A stretch of 64,000 bases of DNA from Streptomyces mangrovi. GTDB lineage: Bacteria; Actinomycetota; Actinomycetes; Streptomycetales; Streptomycetaceae. Positions 35,088 through 44,590 of this stretch are shown in pieces. Positions within the stretch are counted from its first letter, which is position 1, and each line of letters begins with the position of its first letter. The stretch spans positions 41,432 to 105,431 of the forward strand of contig NZ_FOSG01000021.1 of NCBI RefSeq assembly GCF_900114215.1, given 5' to 3'. Made by a program: the position numbers and the translations under genes. The notes under the pieces are model-generated. The model was not told where the DNA came from and made no database searches. It worked only from the letters and a program-made list of their open reading frames with translations.

Positions 35088-36364
35088 GGGCGTGCCTCGG
35101 GTGAGGGATCGGGCACGGGATCGGGGTCGAGGCCGGACGGGAGTCCGAGGCCGGGTCCGGGCCCGGTGCCGCCGGGCCGGTCCAGGGGCAGCCGGGCGGT
35201 CAGGACGGTGCCGCGGCCGGGAGCGGAGGCGACGGTGAGCTCCCCGCCGAGGGCGTGTGCGCGGGCGCGCATGGCGGCCAGTCCGAACCCGCCGGTCTCC
35301 GGGTCGGGGGCGGGCAGGCGGGCGGGGTCGAAGCCGCGTCCGTCGTCGGCGATCTCCACGGTGACATGGTCGCCGAGGAGGCCGAGGGTGACCTCGGCGG
35401 TGGTGGCCCCGGCGTGGCGGACGGTGTTGGACAGCGCCGACTGGGCGATCCGCAGCAGCGCGACCTCGTGCGCGGTCGGCAGCGGCAGAAGGTCGCCGGT
35501 GACACGGAGACGTACGGCGATCCGGTGGTGGGCACCGGTGGTGGCGCACAGGCGTTCCAGGGCTCCGGCCAGGGTGGTGCCCTCCAGGGCGGGCGGGGCG
35601 AGGGCGGCGACGAAGCGGCGGGCCTCGGCGAGGTTGTCGACGGCGCTCCGGCGGGCCTGGTCGACATGGCGGGCGGCGGTCTCCGGCGCCCCGGGCAGGG
35701 CCCGCTCCGCGGCCCGCAGCAGCAGCTGGATGCTGGTCAGGCCCTGGGCGAGGGTGTCGTGGATCTCGCGGGCCAGGCGTTCGCGCTCGGCCAGCACACC
35801 GGCGGTGTGCTGGGCCGCGGCCAAATCGGCACGAGTGGCGGTGAGCTCCTCGATCAGGTGCCTGCGCCGCTCGCTCTCCCGGTACAGGGCCTGATACCCC
35901 CACGCCACCGCCACCGCCACGGCGGCGCCGAGGGACGGCCCGATCGCCATCGCCGCGCCGAAGGAGCCCTGGTGGGCTGCGTAGCCGCCGGTGGCGGCCG
36001 CCGCGGTGGCCGCCACGGCGACCAGGCCGGCGCGGCGGGGCAGCAGATGGAGCTGGAGGAAGTACAGCGGGAACGCCACCCACACCCCGTCCGCGGAGAG
36101 GGCCAGCAGCACCAGCCAGGCGGCGTCCACGGCGGCCAGCCACAGCGCGGCGGCCCGCCGCGAGCGGCCGACCCGGGGCAGCAGCGGGCCGGCCGCGTAC
36201 ACCAGGCCGCACACCACCGCCGCCGCGACGATCGCCGCGGCGTGCGGGCGGCCGTCGGCCACGGCCCGCCCGGCGGCGAGTGCGAGCAGCCCGACGACCA
36301 GCAGATGCAGGCACCAGGTCAGTGCCCGGGCGGTGGGGGTCGGGGCGGGGACGGCGGTGTTCAC
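35084..36364 (-). CDS. Membrane sensor histidine kinase (NarL-type, HisKA_3)
   Basis: A 426-residue kinase from GTG 36364 (GGAAGG upstream). Five to six transmembrane helices fill residues ~15-165. They are followed by a coiled linker and the dimerisation/phospho-acceptor motif ERERLAREIHDTLAQGLTSIQLLL (His near residue 205). HATPase motifs follow: ALSNTVRHAGA (N-box), IADDGRGFDP (G1) and GGFGLAAMRARA (G2). It has almost no extracellular domain, so it may sense membrane state. It would phosphorylate the overlapping response regulator. Confidence 0.95.
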   Translation of the reverse strand: MNTAVPAPTPTARALTWCLHLLVVGLLALAAGRAVADGRPHAAAIVAAAVVCGLVYAAGPLLPRVGRSRRAAALWLAAVDAAWLVLLALSADGVWVAFPLYFLQLHLLPRRAGLVAVAATAAAATGGYAAHQGSFGAAMAIGPSLGAAVAVAVAWGYQALYRESERRRHLIEELTATRADLAAAQHTAGVLAERERLAREIHDTLAQGLTSIQLLLRAAERALPGAPETAARHVDQARRSAVDNLAEARRFVAALAPPALEGTTLAGALERLCATTGAHHRIAVRLRVTGDLLPLPTAHEVALLRIAQSALSNTVRHAGATTAEVTLGLLGDHVTVEIADDGRGFDPARLPAPDPETGGFGLAAMRARAHALGGELTVASAPGRGTVLTARLPLDRPGGTGPGPGLGLPSGLDPDPVPDPSPEARP

Positions 36365-36553
36365 AGTCCTTCCATCCTAGGGAGGCGGCCCCCGGCCGGG
36401 CCTCTGTCGAAAGTTGGAACCGGCACACCGCCTTTCGGTCCGCCGATTGCCACCCTGGGCCGGATGCCGGCCCCGGGGGCGGCGGCCGAGGGTGGGGGCA
36501 CACCGTTTTCCCTGGGTTTTCCCCTGGTGTCATCCGAAAGGGCCGGCCGCACC

Positions 36554-37654
36554 GTGTTCGTAGCGTGGAGAGACCTGAAGTTCGCCAAGGGGCGCTTCGC
36601 CCTGATGGGCGCCGTCATCGTGCTGATCACCCTGCTGGTCGGACTGCTGTCCGGCCTGACCGCCGGCCTGGGCCGGCAGAACGTCTCCGCGATCACCTCC
36701 CTGCCCGCCGACGCGATCGCCTTCGCGGCGCCGGACGAGGGCGGGGAGCTGTCGTACGCGGACTCCACCGTCACCGAGCGGCAGTGGCGGCGGTGGGCCC
36801 GGACGCCCGGCGTGAGCGGCGCCGAGCCGCTGGGCATCACCACCACGAAGGCGGCCACCGGCGAAAGGAGCACCGGGGTGTCCGTCTTCGGTGTCCGCTC
36901 CGGCTCCGCCCTCGCCCCCGGCGGCGACAGGCTCGGCAGCGGACTCGACGGCGACGCGGCGGTCCTGTCCGCCACCGCCGCGCACGATCTCGGCCTCGCG
37001 GTGGGCGACGCCTTCACCCTCGCCGGGCGGCGGGCGACCGTCGCCGCCGTGAGCGGTGACGCCTTCTTCAGCCACACCCCGGTGGTCTGGACCGGCCTCG
37101 GCCTCTGGCGGGAGATCACACCCCCCGCGGGCGGGGCCGACGGGCCGGCGGCCACCGTCATCGCCCTGAACACCACCTCCGCCGCCGACGTCGAGGCCGC
37201 CGACCGGGCGGCGGGAACGAGGACGGTCGCCCGGGACGACTCGCTGTCCGCGATCGGCTCCTACGCCTCCGAGAACGGCTCCCTGCAGCTGATGCGCGGC
37301 TTCCTGTTCGTGATCTCCGCCCTGGTCGTCGGCGCCTTCTTCACCGTGTGGACCATCCAGCGCAGCGGTGACATCGCCGTCCTGAAGGCTCTGGGCGCCT
37401 CGACCGCCACCCTGCTGGGGGACGCGCTCGGCCAGGCCCTCGTCCTGCTGGCCGGCGGCACCCTGATCGGCACCGGGGCGGCCGCGGCCGCCGGTTCCCT
37501 CCTCTCCGGCATGGACGTCCCCTTCCTCCTCACCCCCGCCACCGTCCTCGTCCCGGCCGCCGTGATGACCGCGCTCGGGGCGCTCGGGGCCGTCCTGTCC
37601 ATCCGCCGCATCACCTCCGTCGATCCGCTGACCGCCCTGGGGAGCGCCCGATGA
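36554..37654 (+). CDS. MacB/FtsX-like ABC transporter permease
   Basis: A 366-residue permease. GTG 36554 gives the usual N-terminus VFVAWRDLKFAKGRFALMGAVIVLITLLVGLLSGL, with the first membrane helix. A ~210-residue extracellular domain (GVSVFGVRSGSALAPGG... AAVSGDAFFSHTPVVW) follows. Three C-terminal helices then form the FtsX domain (LFVISALVVGAFFTVWTIQRSGDIAVLKALGAS). It is divergent from the two-component genes and overlaps its ATPase gene. Such sets commonly respond to antimicrobial peptides or cell-envelope stress. Confidence 0.92.
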   Translation: MFVAWRDLKFAKGRFALMGAVIVLITLLVGLLSGLTAGLGRQNVSAITSLPADAIAFAAPDEGGELSYADSTVTERQWRRWARTPGVSGAEPLGITTTKAATGERSTGVSVFGVRSGSALAPGGDRLGSGLDGDAAVLSATAAHDLGLAVGDAFTLAGRRATVAAVSGDAFFSHTPVVWTGLGLWREITPPAGGADGPAATVIALNTTSAADVEAADRAAGTRTVARDDSLSAIGSYASENGSLQLMRGFLFVISALVVGAFFTVWTIQRSGDIAVLKALGASTATLLGDALGQALVLLAGGTLIGTGAAAAAGSLLSGMDVPFLLTPATVLVPAAVMTALGALGAVLSIRRITSVDPLTALGSAR

Positions 37655-38334
37655 GCCTGCACCTGACCGACGTCACCCTGACCTACCCCGACGGTGACTC
37701 CCGCCTGACCGCCCTCGACGGGGTCACCCTGGAGGTGCCGGGGGGCAGCATCACCGCGGTCGTCGGCCCCTCGGGCTCGGGCAAGTCCAGCCTCCTGGCG
37801 GTCGCCGCCACCCTCATCGCCCCCGACCGCGGCACCGTCGCCGTCGACGGCACCACGACCACCGGCATGACCCGCGCCGACCTCGCCGGGCTCCGCCGCC
37901 AAAAGATCGGCATCGTCTTCCAGCAGCCCAACCTGCTGCCCTCCCTCACCGCCGCCGAACAGCTCCAGGTCATGGCACGGATCGACGGACGCCCCCCGGC
38001 CAAGGCCCGCGCCCGGGCCATGGAACTGCTCGACGCCGTCGGCCTGGCCGACCGGGCCGGCCGGCGCCCCCATCAGCTCTCCGGCGGCCAGCGCCAGCGC
38101 GTCAACATCGCCCGCGCCCTGATGAACGACCCCACCGTGCTCCTGGTCGACGAGCCCACCAGCGCCCTGGACCACGAACGCGGCGCCGCGGTCGTCGACC
38201 TGATCACCCGCCTCACCCACCGGCAGGCCGCCGCGACCGTCCTGGTCACCCACGACCGCGCCCACCTCACCGCGGTCGACCGGGTCGCCGAGATGCACGA
38301 CGGCCGCCTGCGCCTGCCCTCCGCGGCCCGGTAG
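37651..38334 (+). CDS. MacB/LolD-like ABC transporter ATP-binding protein
   Basis: A 227-residue ATPase coupled to the permease by ATGA. Walker A is GPSGSGKSS, the Q-loop GIVFQQPNLLPSLTA, the signature LSGGQRQRVNIARAL, Walker B VLLVDEPTSALD and the H-loop VTHDR. The length and EPTSALDHERG-type sequence are typical of LolD/MacB-type mechanotransmission exporters. It works with the permease encoded just upstream. Confidence 0.95.
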   Translation: MSLHLTDVTLTYPDGDSRLTALDGVTLEVPGGSITAVVGPSGSGKSSLLAVAATLIAPDRGTVAVDGTTTTGMTRADLAGLRRQKIGIVFQQPNLLPSLTAAEQLQVMARIDGRPPAKARARAMELLDAVGLADRAGRRPHQLSGGQRQRVNIARALMNDPTVLLVDEPTSALDHERGAAVVDLITRLTHRQAAATVLVTHDRAHLTAVDRVAEMHDGRLRLPSAAR

Positions 38335-38337
38335 GCC

Positions 38338-38379
38338 GCACGTCCCCGCCCGCGCGGCACGGCGCGGGCGGGGACGTGC
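38338..38379 (+). terminator. Terminator after the ABC pair (first of two hairpins)
   Basis: GCACGTCCCCGCCCGCGC pairs exactly with GCGCGGGCGGGGACGTGC over a six-base loop. Confidence 0.85.
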
Positions 38380-38422
38380 CGCGCCGGGGGCGATGACCCG
38401 GCGGGTCATCGCCCCCGGCGCG
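38380..38422. terminator. Second adjacent hairpin
   Basis: CGCGCCGGGGGCGATGACCC pairs exactly with GGGTCATCGCCCCCGGCGCG over a three-base loop, immediately after the first hairpin. The two together insulate the ABC operon from the next gene. Confidence 0.8.
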
Positions 38423-38476
38423 TCCGGGTGCCAGGATCGTCCGCGTACGGAAGGCCCGGCCGACCGGAAGGACACC

Positions 38477-38824
38477 ATGACCGCCTACGCCATAGCCCAT
38501 CTGCGGGAAGCGACCCCCCACCCGGAGATCGCCGAGTACATCGAGCGCATCCCCGCCACCTTCGAGCCCTACGGCGGCCGCTTCCTGGTGCACGGCACGC
38601 AGCACGAGGTGAAGGAGGGCGACTGGCCCGGGCACGTCGTGATGATCGGCTTCCCCGGGATCGCGGAGGCACGGGCCTGGTGGGACTCACCGGCCTACCG
38701 GGAGATCGCACCGCTGCGCTCCCGGCACATCGCCGGCGACATCATCCTGGTCGAGGGCGTTCCCGAAGGGTACGACCCGGCCGCCACCGCACAGGCGCTG
38801 CGGCAGGCCCTGTCCGCCGGATGA
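38477..38824 (+). CDS. DUF1330 family protein
   Basis: A 115-residue protein from ATG 38477 (GGAAGGA upstream). It shows the DUF1330 pattern: MTAYAIAHLREATPHPEIAEYIERI, PYGGRFLVHG, VVMIGFPGIAEARAWWDSPAYREIAPLR and DIILVEGV. These are small dimeric ferredoxin-like proteins, some of which act as monooxygenase- or isomerase-like enzymes. No substrate can be read here. It stands alone between terminators and the VOC gene. Confidence 0.92.
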   Translation: MTAYAIAHLREATPHPEIAEYIERIPATFEPYGGRFLVHGTQHEVKEGDWPGHVVMIGFPGIAEARAWWDSPAYREIAPLRSRHIAGDIILVEGVPEGYDPAATAQALRQALSAG

Positions 38825-38902
38825 GCCGGGCGGGCCGGGCGGGCGGGCCGGGGTGGCCGGGAACCGGTCAGGATTCGAGAAGCGGAGTCACGGGACCGTG
38901 TC

Positions 38903-38908
38903 TAGCCT
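38903..38908 (+). promoter_or_regulatory. Probable leaderless -10 element for the VOC gene
   Basis: TAGCCT (TANNNT) ends seven bases before ATG 38916, and no ribosome site is present, which suggests a leaderless transcript. Confidence 0.45.
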
Positions 38909-38915
38909 GATCACC

Positions 38916-39326
38916 ATGGACATCACCATTCACACCGTCTTCCTCCCGCACGACGACCCGGACGCGTCCCTGGCCTTCTACCGCGACACCCTCGGCTTCG
39001 AGGTCCGCACCGACGTCGGAGAGGGCAGGATGCGCTGGATCACCGTCGGCCCCGTCGGCCAGACCGGCACCTCCATCCTCCTGGCGCCGCCGGCCGCCGA
39101 CCCCGGGATCACCGAGGACGAGCGCCGCACCATCACCGAGATGATGGCCAAGGGCACCTACGGCTGGATCCAGCTGGCCACACCGGACCTCGACGGCACC
39201 TTCGAGAAGGTGCGGGCCGAGGGAGCCGAGATCGTGCAGGAGCCGGTCGAGCAGCCGTACGGCGTCCGCGACTGCGCCTTCCGCGACCCCGCGGGCAACC
39301 TGGTCCGCGTCCAGGAACTGCGCTGA
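38916..39326 (+). CDS. VOC/glyoxalase-superfamily protein
   Basis: A 136-residue protein with two betaalphabetabetabeta modules: MDITIHTVFLPHDDPDASLAFYRDTLGFEVR and, later, YGWIQLATPDLDGTFEKVRAEGAEIVQEPVEQPYGVRDCAFRDPAGNLVRVQEL. The final DPAGNLV motif is typical of the family, which includes dioxygenases, glyoxalases and antibiotic-binding resistance proteins. The AraC-type gene that follows is its natural partner but is broken by the mobile element. A damaged paralogue of this VOC gene lies at 41609. Confidence 0.92.
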   Translation: MDITIHTVFLPHDDPDASLAFYRDTLGFEVRTDVGEGRMRWITVGPVGQTGTSILLAPPAADPGITEDERRTITEMMAKGTYGWIQLATPDLDGTFEKVRAEGAEIVQEPVEQPYGVRDCAFRDPAGNLVRVQELR

Positions 39327-39369
39327 GCCGCCAGGCCGCCGACGGGAACCGACGGGAAGGAGTTCCGCC

Positions 39370-39669
39370 ATGTGCCGCCCTGACTGGAGACGCGCGCTCG
39401 TCCAGGCGCAGCGCCTGAGCGAGTTCACGCGGCTGCGCCGCGTCCGCGACAGGATCGACCGGGAGCACGCGCGGCCGCTGGACGTCGAGGCGCTCGCCCG
39501 CGACGCGGGTGTGTCCGTCGCACACCTCGGCCGCTGGTTCCGGCTGGCCTACGGCAGATCACCGCATGCGTACCTGACGGCACGCCGGACCGAGCGGGCC
39601 GAGGCGCTGCTGCGGCACAACGGAAACGGTGCCGGTATGGGCCGGGATCGTGGGATGGTGGACATTTGA
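39370..39669 (+). pseudogene. AraC-type regulator truncated next to the TnpB element
   Basis: Starting at ATG 39370 (AAGGAG upstream), the frame encodes the first HTH and linker of a small AraC regulator (FTRLRRVRDRIDREHARPLDVEALARDAGVSVAHLGRWFRLAYGRSPHAYLTARRTERAEALLR). It then leaves the family pattern near 39616 and stops at 39669, inside the element end. The second HTH (expected to read DLSVTEVCFAVGC-like) is missing and is not found on the far side of the element, so sequence was lost as well as interrupted. An intact paralogue lies at 41179-41598. Confidence 0.85.
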
Positions 39670-39800
39670 CATCCTCCCCGTCCTACAGGATGGGGATTCC
39701 TGGCTCACGTTGGCTGGGGACCAGCGGTCCGCCGGCTCTTACACGATCAACACCAGCCGGGTTGAGACCAGCCCGGATGAGCATCACACGGGCGGAGTTC
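39667..39800 (-). ncRNA. Predicted reRNA/omega-RNA overlapping the 3' end of tnpB
   Basis: In TnpB elements the guide RNA covers the 3' end of tnpB and the element end and reads out into the flank. Here the tnpB stop lies inside a hairpin (CCCCGTCCT/AGGATGGGG at 39676-39695, one wobble pair) next to the end sequence. The guide would then be the flanking ~20 bases just below 39667, read on the minus strand. The 5' limit is a guess. Confidence 0.45.
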
Positions 39801-40942
39801 TTGTCCCGTGGGGAAGCGGCTCCGCACGCGGTGCAGGTGTAGGTGCAGGTGTAGGTACGTTCTGACAGGGGAAGTGCGTGCTTGGTTCTCGCTCCGCACG
39901 ACGCGCAGTCCATGGTGGTGTGCGCGGGGTGCACGAGACGGATGTCCCGTGCGTGCTTGCGGCCCATCTCGATCAGGGCCGTCTTCGTGGCGCCGATCGC
40001 CGCATCAGCGGCTTTACGCGCCATGGTGGTCCTGGCAAGGAACTTCGGCCGGAAGTCCTCCACCGCGATCGCGTCATGATCGCGGACGACGTGCTTGGCC
40101 CACTTGCGGGCGCTGTCGGCCCGCTGCCGCGCAACCTTCTTGTGCGCCTTCACGCGCAGCTTCTTCACAGCCTGGTAGCCCTTGGAGGCGGGCCGGCCCT
40201 TCTTCGGCTTGCGGCGAGCCATCATCCGGTCATACCGGGTCAGCTTCGCCTGCGCCTTCTTCCCGTGCCGGGCGTGCGGCAGGTCGTGCGCGTCGCTCGT
40301 GGTGGTGGCGATCTCCTTCACGCCCCAGTCCACGCCGATCACACACCCGGTCTCCGGCAGCGGTTCGACCCGGGCCAGGACAACGAACGACGCGTACCAG
40401 TGCCCGAGGCTGTCGCGGTGGACGCGCACCGAGGACGGCGCGGACGGCAGATCCCTGGACCACACCACGGTCAGGACGATGCCGCCCGCGAGGTGCAGGC
40501 GGCCGTCCTTCAGCCGGAAGCCGCGGGTGGTGTAGTTCAGCGTCGGCGGCGCCTCACGCTTCTTCTTCGGCTTCGGCATGCCGGCCCGACGGTGCATCGG
40601 AAGCCGGTCCTTGATGTCCTTGACGGCCTTGGCGCGGGAGGTGGCGAAGTCGCGGATGGTCTGCTGCTGCGGCACCGAGGCGCCCTCACGCAGCCACGGC
40701 AGCCTGGCGCGGGCCTCGGTCAGCATCCTGTCGAGCCGGGCCGGGCCGCACATCAGCCTGTCGTCGGGATGCGCACGGTTGTGGGCGTGGATCTGCCGGG
40801 ACTTGGCGACGCATTCGTTCCAGATCCAGCGGCAGCGGTCCCACTCGGCCATCAGGCCCGTGCGGGCGGTGGACGACACGCGCAGCCGGTAGGTGTACCG
40901 GGCACGCCCGGCGTCCTCCGGAATCCTCTGTCGCGTCGCCAT
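39683..40942 (-). CDS. tnpB: RNA-guided endonuclease TnpB
   Basis: A 419-residue TnpB from ATG 40942. The N-terminal domain has RYTYRLRVSSTARTGLM and WDRCRWIWNECVAKS. The RuvC core keeps all three acidic residues: Asp in VIGVDWGVKEIA, Glu in AIAVEDFRP and Asp in SPRDKNSARVML. The zinc ribbon is CASCG ... YTCTYTCTACG, which contains a four-residue in-frame duplication (12-bp repeat near 39831-39854) but keeps CxxC pairs. The protein is therefore probably active, or was until recently. No tnpA is present. Confidence 0.92.
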   Translation of the reverse strand: MATRQRIPEDAGRARYTYRLRVSSTARTGLMAEWDRCRWIWNECVAKSRQIHAHNRAHPDDRLMCGPARLDRMLTEARARLPWLREGASVPQQQTIRDFATSRAKAVKDIKDRLPMHRRAGMPKPKKKREAPPTLNYTTRGFRLKDGRLHLAGGIVLTVVWSRDLPSAPSSVRVHRDSLGHWYASFVVLARVEPLPETGCVIGVDWGVKEIATTTSDAHDLPHARHGKKAQAKLTRYDRMMARRKPKKGRPASKGYQAVKKLRVKAHKKVARQRADSARKWAKHVVRDHDAIAVEDFRPKFLARTTMARKAADAAIGATKTALIEMGRKHARDIRLVHPAHTTMDCASCGARTKHALPLSERTYTCTYTCTACGAASPRDKNSARVMLIRAGLNPAGVDRVRAGGPLVPSQREPGIPIL

Positions 40943-40980
40943 GGTGTCACCGTACCACCGATGCAACGCTCGGAATCCAC

Positions 40981-40986
40981 TACTCT
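40981..40986 (+). promoter_or_regulatory. Probable leaderless -10 element of the RHH gene
   Basis: TACTCT (TANNNT) lies six bases before ATG 40993 in the 50-bp divergent gap with tnpB. Confidence 0.4.
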
Positions 40987-40992
40987 GAAGTC

Positions 40993-41151
40993 ATGGATGA
41001 AGAGAAGCGCATCACGCTCCGCTTGCCCGCCGACCTGCACGCCTGGCTGGCCGCACAGGCCAGATCCGCCCGCAGGTCCCTCAACTCCGAGATCGTCTAC
41101 CGGCTGGAGGTCGAGCGCGACAACACCGTGGCGGACACCGAATCGCCCTGA
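40993..41151 (+). CDS. Small ribbon-helix-helix (Arc/HicB-like) DNA-binding protein, divergent from tnpB
   Basis: A 52-residue protein, MDEEKRITLRLPADLHAWLA..., with the RHH layout: a beta-strand RITLRLP, a helix DLHAWLAAQARSA and a second helix RSLNSEIVYRLEVER. It is divergent from tnpB across 50 bp, the place expected of a regulator that binds the shared promoter. No toxin gene is beside it, so a classical toxin-antitoxin role is unlikely. Similar small RHH genes next to tnpB occur in other Streptomyces genomes (from memory). Confidence 0.8.
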   Translation: MDEEKRITLRLPADLHAWLAAQARSARRSLNSEIVYRLEVERDNTVADTESP

Positions 41152-41178
41152 AGGCCGGGGCGTCCTCGGAGGAACCTG

Positions 41179-41598
41179 GTGACGCTGGAGGATCTCGTCC
41201 GGCTGCGCCGGGCACGTGACCTGATGGACCGCGACTACGCGGAGCCGCTCGACGTCCCCGCCCTGGCACGCGTCGCCCTCATGTCACCGGGGCATTTCTC
41301 CCGCAGCTTCCGCGCCGCCTTCGGGGAGACTCCGTACAGCTATCTGATGACACGCCGGATCGAGCGGGCCAAGGCGCTGCTGCGGCGCGGCGACCTGTCG
41401 GTGACGGAGGTCTGCTTCGCGGTCGGCTGCACATCGCTGGGGTCGTTCAGCTCACGGTTCACCGAGCTGGTCGGCGAGAGCCCGAGCGCGTACCGGGCCC
41501 GCCGGCACGACGAGGGCGCCGCCGTCCCGGCCTGCATCGCGAAGGTCCACACACGGCCGGTCAGGAACAAAGAAGCGAAACCCGCTCCCCCTCCGTAG
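41179..41598 (+). CDS. Small AraC-family transcriptional regulator
   Basis: A 139-residue protein from GTG 41179 with GGAGG six bases upstream. It consists almost entirely of the AraC double-HTH DNA-binding domain: PLDVPALARVALMSPGHFSRSFRAAFGETPYSYLMTRRIERAKALL and GDLSVTEVCFAVGCTSLGSFSSRFTELVGESPSAYR. No effector domain is present. Such short regulators are usually paired with a VOC gene; here the paired VOC gene downstream is broken. Confidence 0.92.
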   Translation: MTLEDLVRLRRARDLMDRDYAEPLDVPALARVALMSPGHFSRSFRAAFGETPYSYLMTRRIERAKALLRRGDLSVTEVCFAVGCTSLGSFSSRFTELVGESPSAYRARRHDEGAAVPACIAKVHTRPVRNKEAKPAPPP

Positions 41599-41608
41599 CG
41601 TGAGACCC

Positions 41609-41764
41609 ATGGACATCAAACTGTCACAGTGCTTCGTCGCCGTCGACGACCACGGCGGGGCGCTCGCCTTCCACCCGGATGTCCTCGGCCCGGAGGTGCG
41701 CGACTGCGCCTTCCGCGACCCCGCGGGCAACATGCTGCGCTTCGTCCAGGCCCGCGCGCGGTGA
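41609..41764 (+). pseudogene. VOC-family gene with a large internal in-frame deletion
   Basis: The 51-residue frame begins MDIKLSQCFVAVDDHGGALAFHPDVLGPEVR, the N-terminal module of a VOC protein. It then joins directly to DCAFRDPAGNMLRF, the C-terminal end of the same family. Compared with the complete relative at 38916 (136 residues), about 80-85 middle residues are missing without a frameshift. The remaining protein cannot form the two-module fold. Confidence 0.85.
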
Positions 41765-41849
41765 GCTCCGGCCCCGCACCGGCGGACGAGGGAACACACA
41801 CGACACTCGGATCCGGCCGGAACGAGCCGGCCGGCAGATGGGGGACACC

Positions 41850-44258
<2,409 letters not shown>

Positions 44259-44308
44259 GGCGAGGCTCTTCCCGGAGCGCCCCGGAGCCGGGGAGCCGGG
44301 GAGCCGCC

Positions 44309-44360
44309 CCTCCTGTCGGCACGGCCCGCCGCCACCGCGGCGGGCCGTGCCGACAGGAGG
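44309..44360 (+). terminator. Terminator after the UvrA-like gene
   Basis: Perfect 24-bp arms (44309-44332 and 44337-44360) with a CACC loop lie 50 bp past the stop. Confidence 0.9.
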
Positions 44361-44380
44361 GTGACCACGGTGACACTCGA

Positions 44381-44430
44381 TGGCACCCACTGGCGCCATG
44401 TGGCACCAAATGGCATCACAGGGTGCCACC
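44381..44430. promoter_or_regulatory. Five operator half-sites spaced exactly 10 bp apart
   Basis: TGGCACCCAC, TGGCGCCATG, TGGCACCAAA and TGGCATCACA follow each other with a strict 10-bp period. An inverted copy (GGTGCCA in GGGTGCCACC) comes next. The motif TGGCRYCM recurs right before the RHH gene start (44559-44590). The array sits on one face of the helix and is probably bound cooperatively by the RHH protein encoded downstream. Confidence 0.7.
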
Positions 44431-44558
44431 GCACACCCTCAAGACGCCGCAGACTCGCATGGCGTCGCGACCGCGCGAACCATCGATCCAATGTTCCCGC
44501 AGTTCAGGGCGGCCCTTCCTGAACTTCTCCCACCCGGGGCGCCATTCGGGCTTGCGCA

Positions 44559-44590
44559 TGGCACCACATGGTGCCACTATGGCGCTATGG
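44559..44590. promoter_or_regulatory. Palindromic operator at the start of the RHH gene
   Basis: TGGCACCACATGGTGCCA is a perfect palindrome of the same half-site. It is followed 10-11 bp on by another copy (TGGCGCTA) that runs into ATG 44587. A protein bound here would block the transcription start. Confidence 0.75.

Larger units (their letters stand above)
39667..41160 (-). mobile_element. IS200/IS605-type (IS1341-like) TnpB-only insertion
   Basis: The right end is marked by TTGACATCCTCCCC (from ~39667), the common end sequence of TnpB-only elements, followed by the hairpin at 39676-39695. It carries tnpB on the minus strand and a divergent small RHH gene. There is no tnpA, so it cannot move by itself. 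The left end is not clearly defined; ~41160, just after the RHH gene, is an estimate. Confidence 0.75.

Noticed and set aside
40993..41151. RHH protein as the antitoxin of a toxin-antitoxin pair
   Set aside because: No toxin-sized gene lies next to it; the neighbours are tnpB (divergent) and an AraC regulator.
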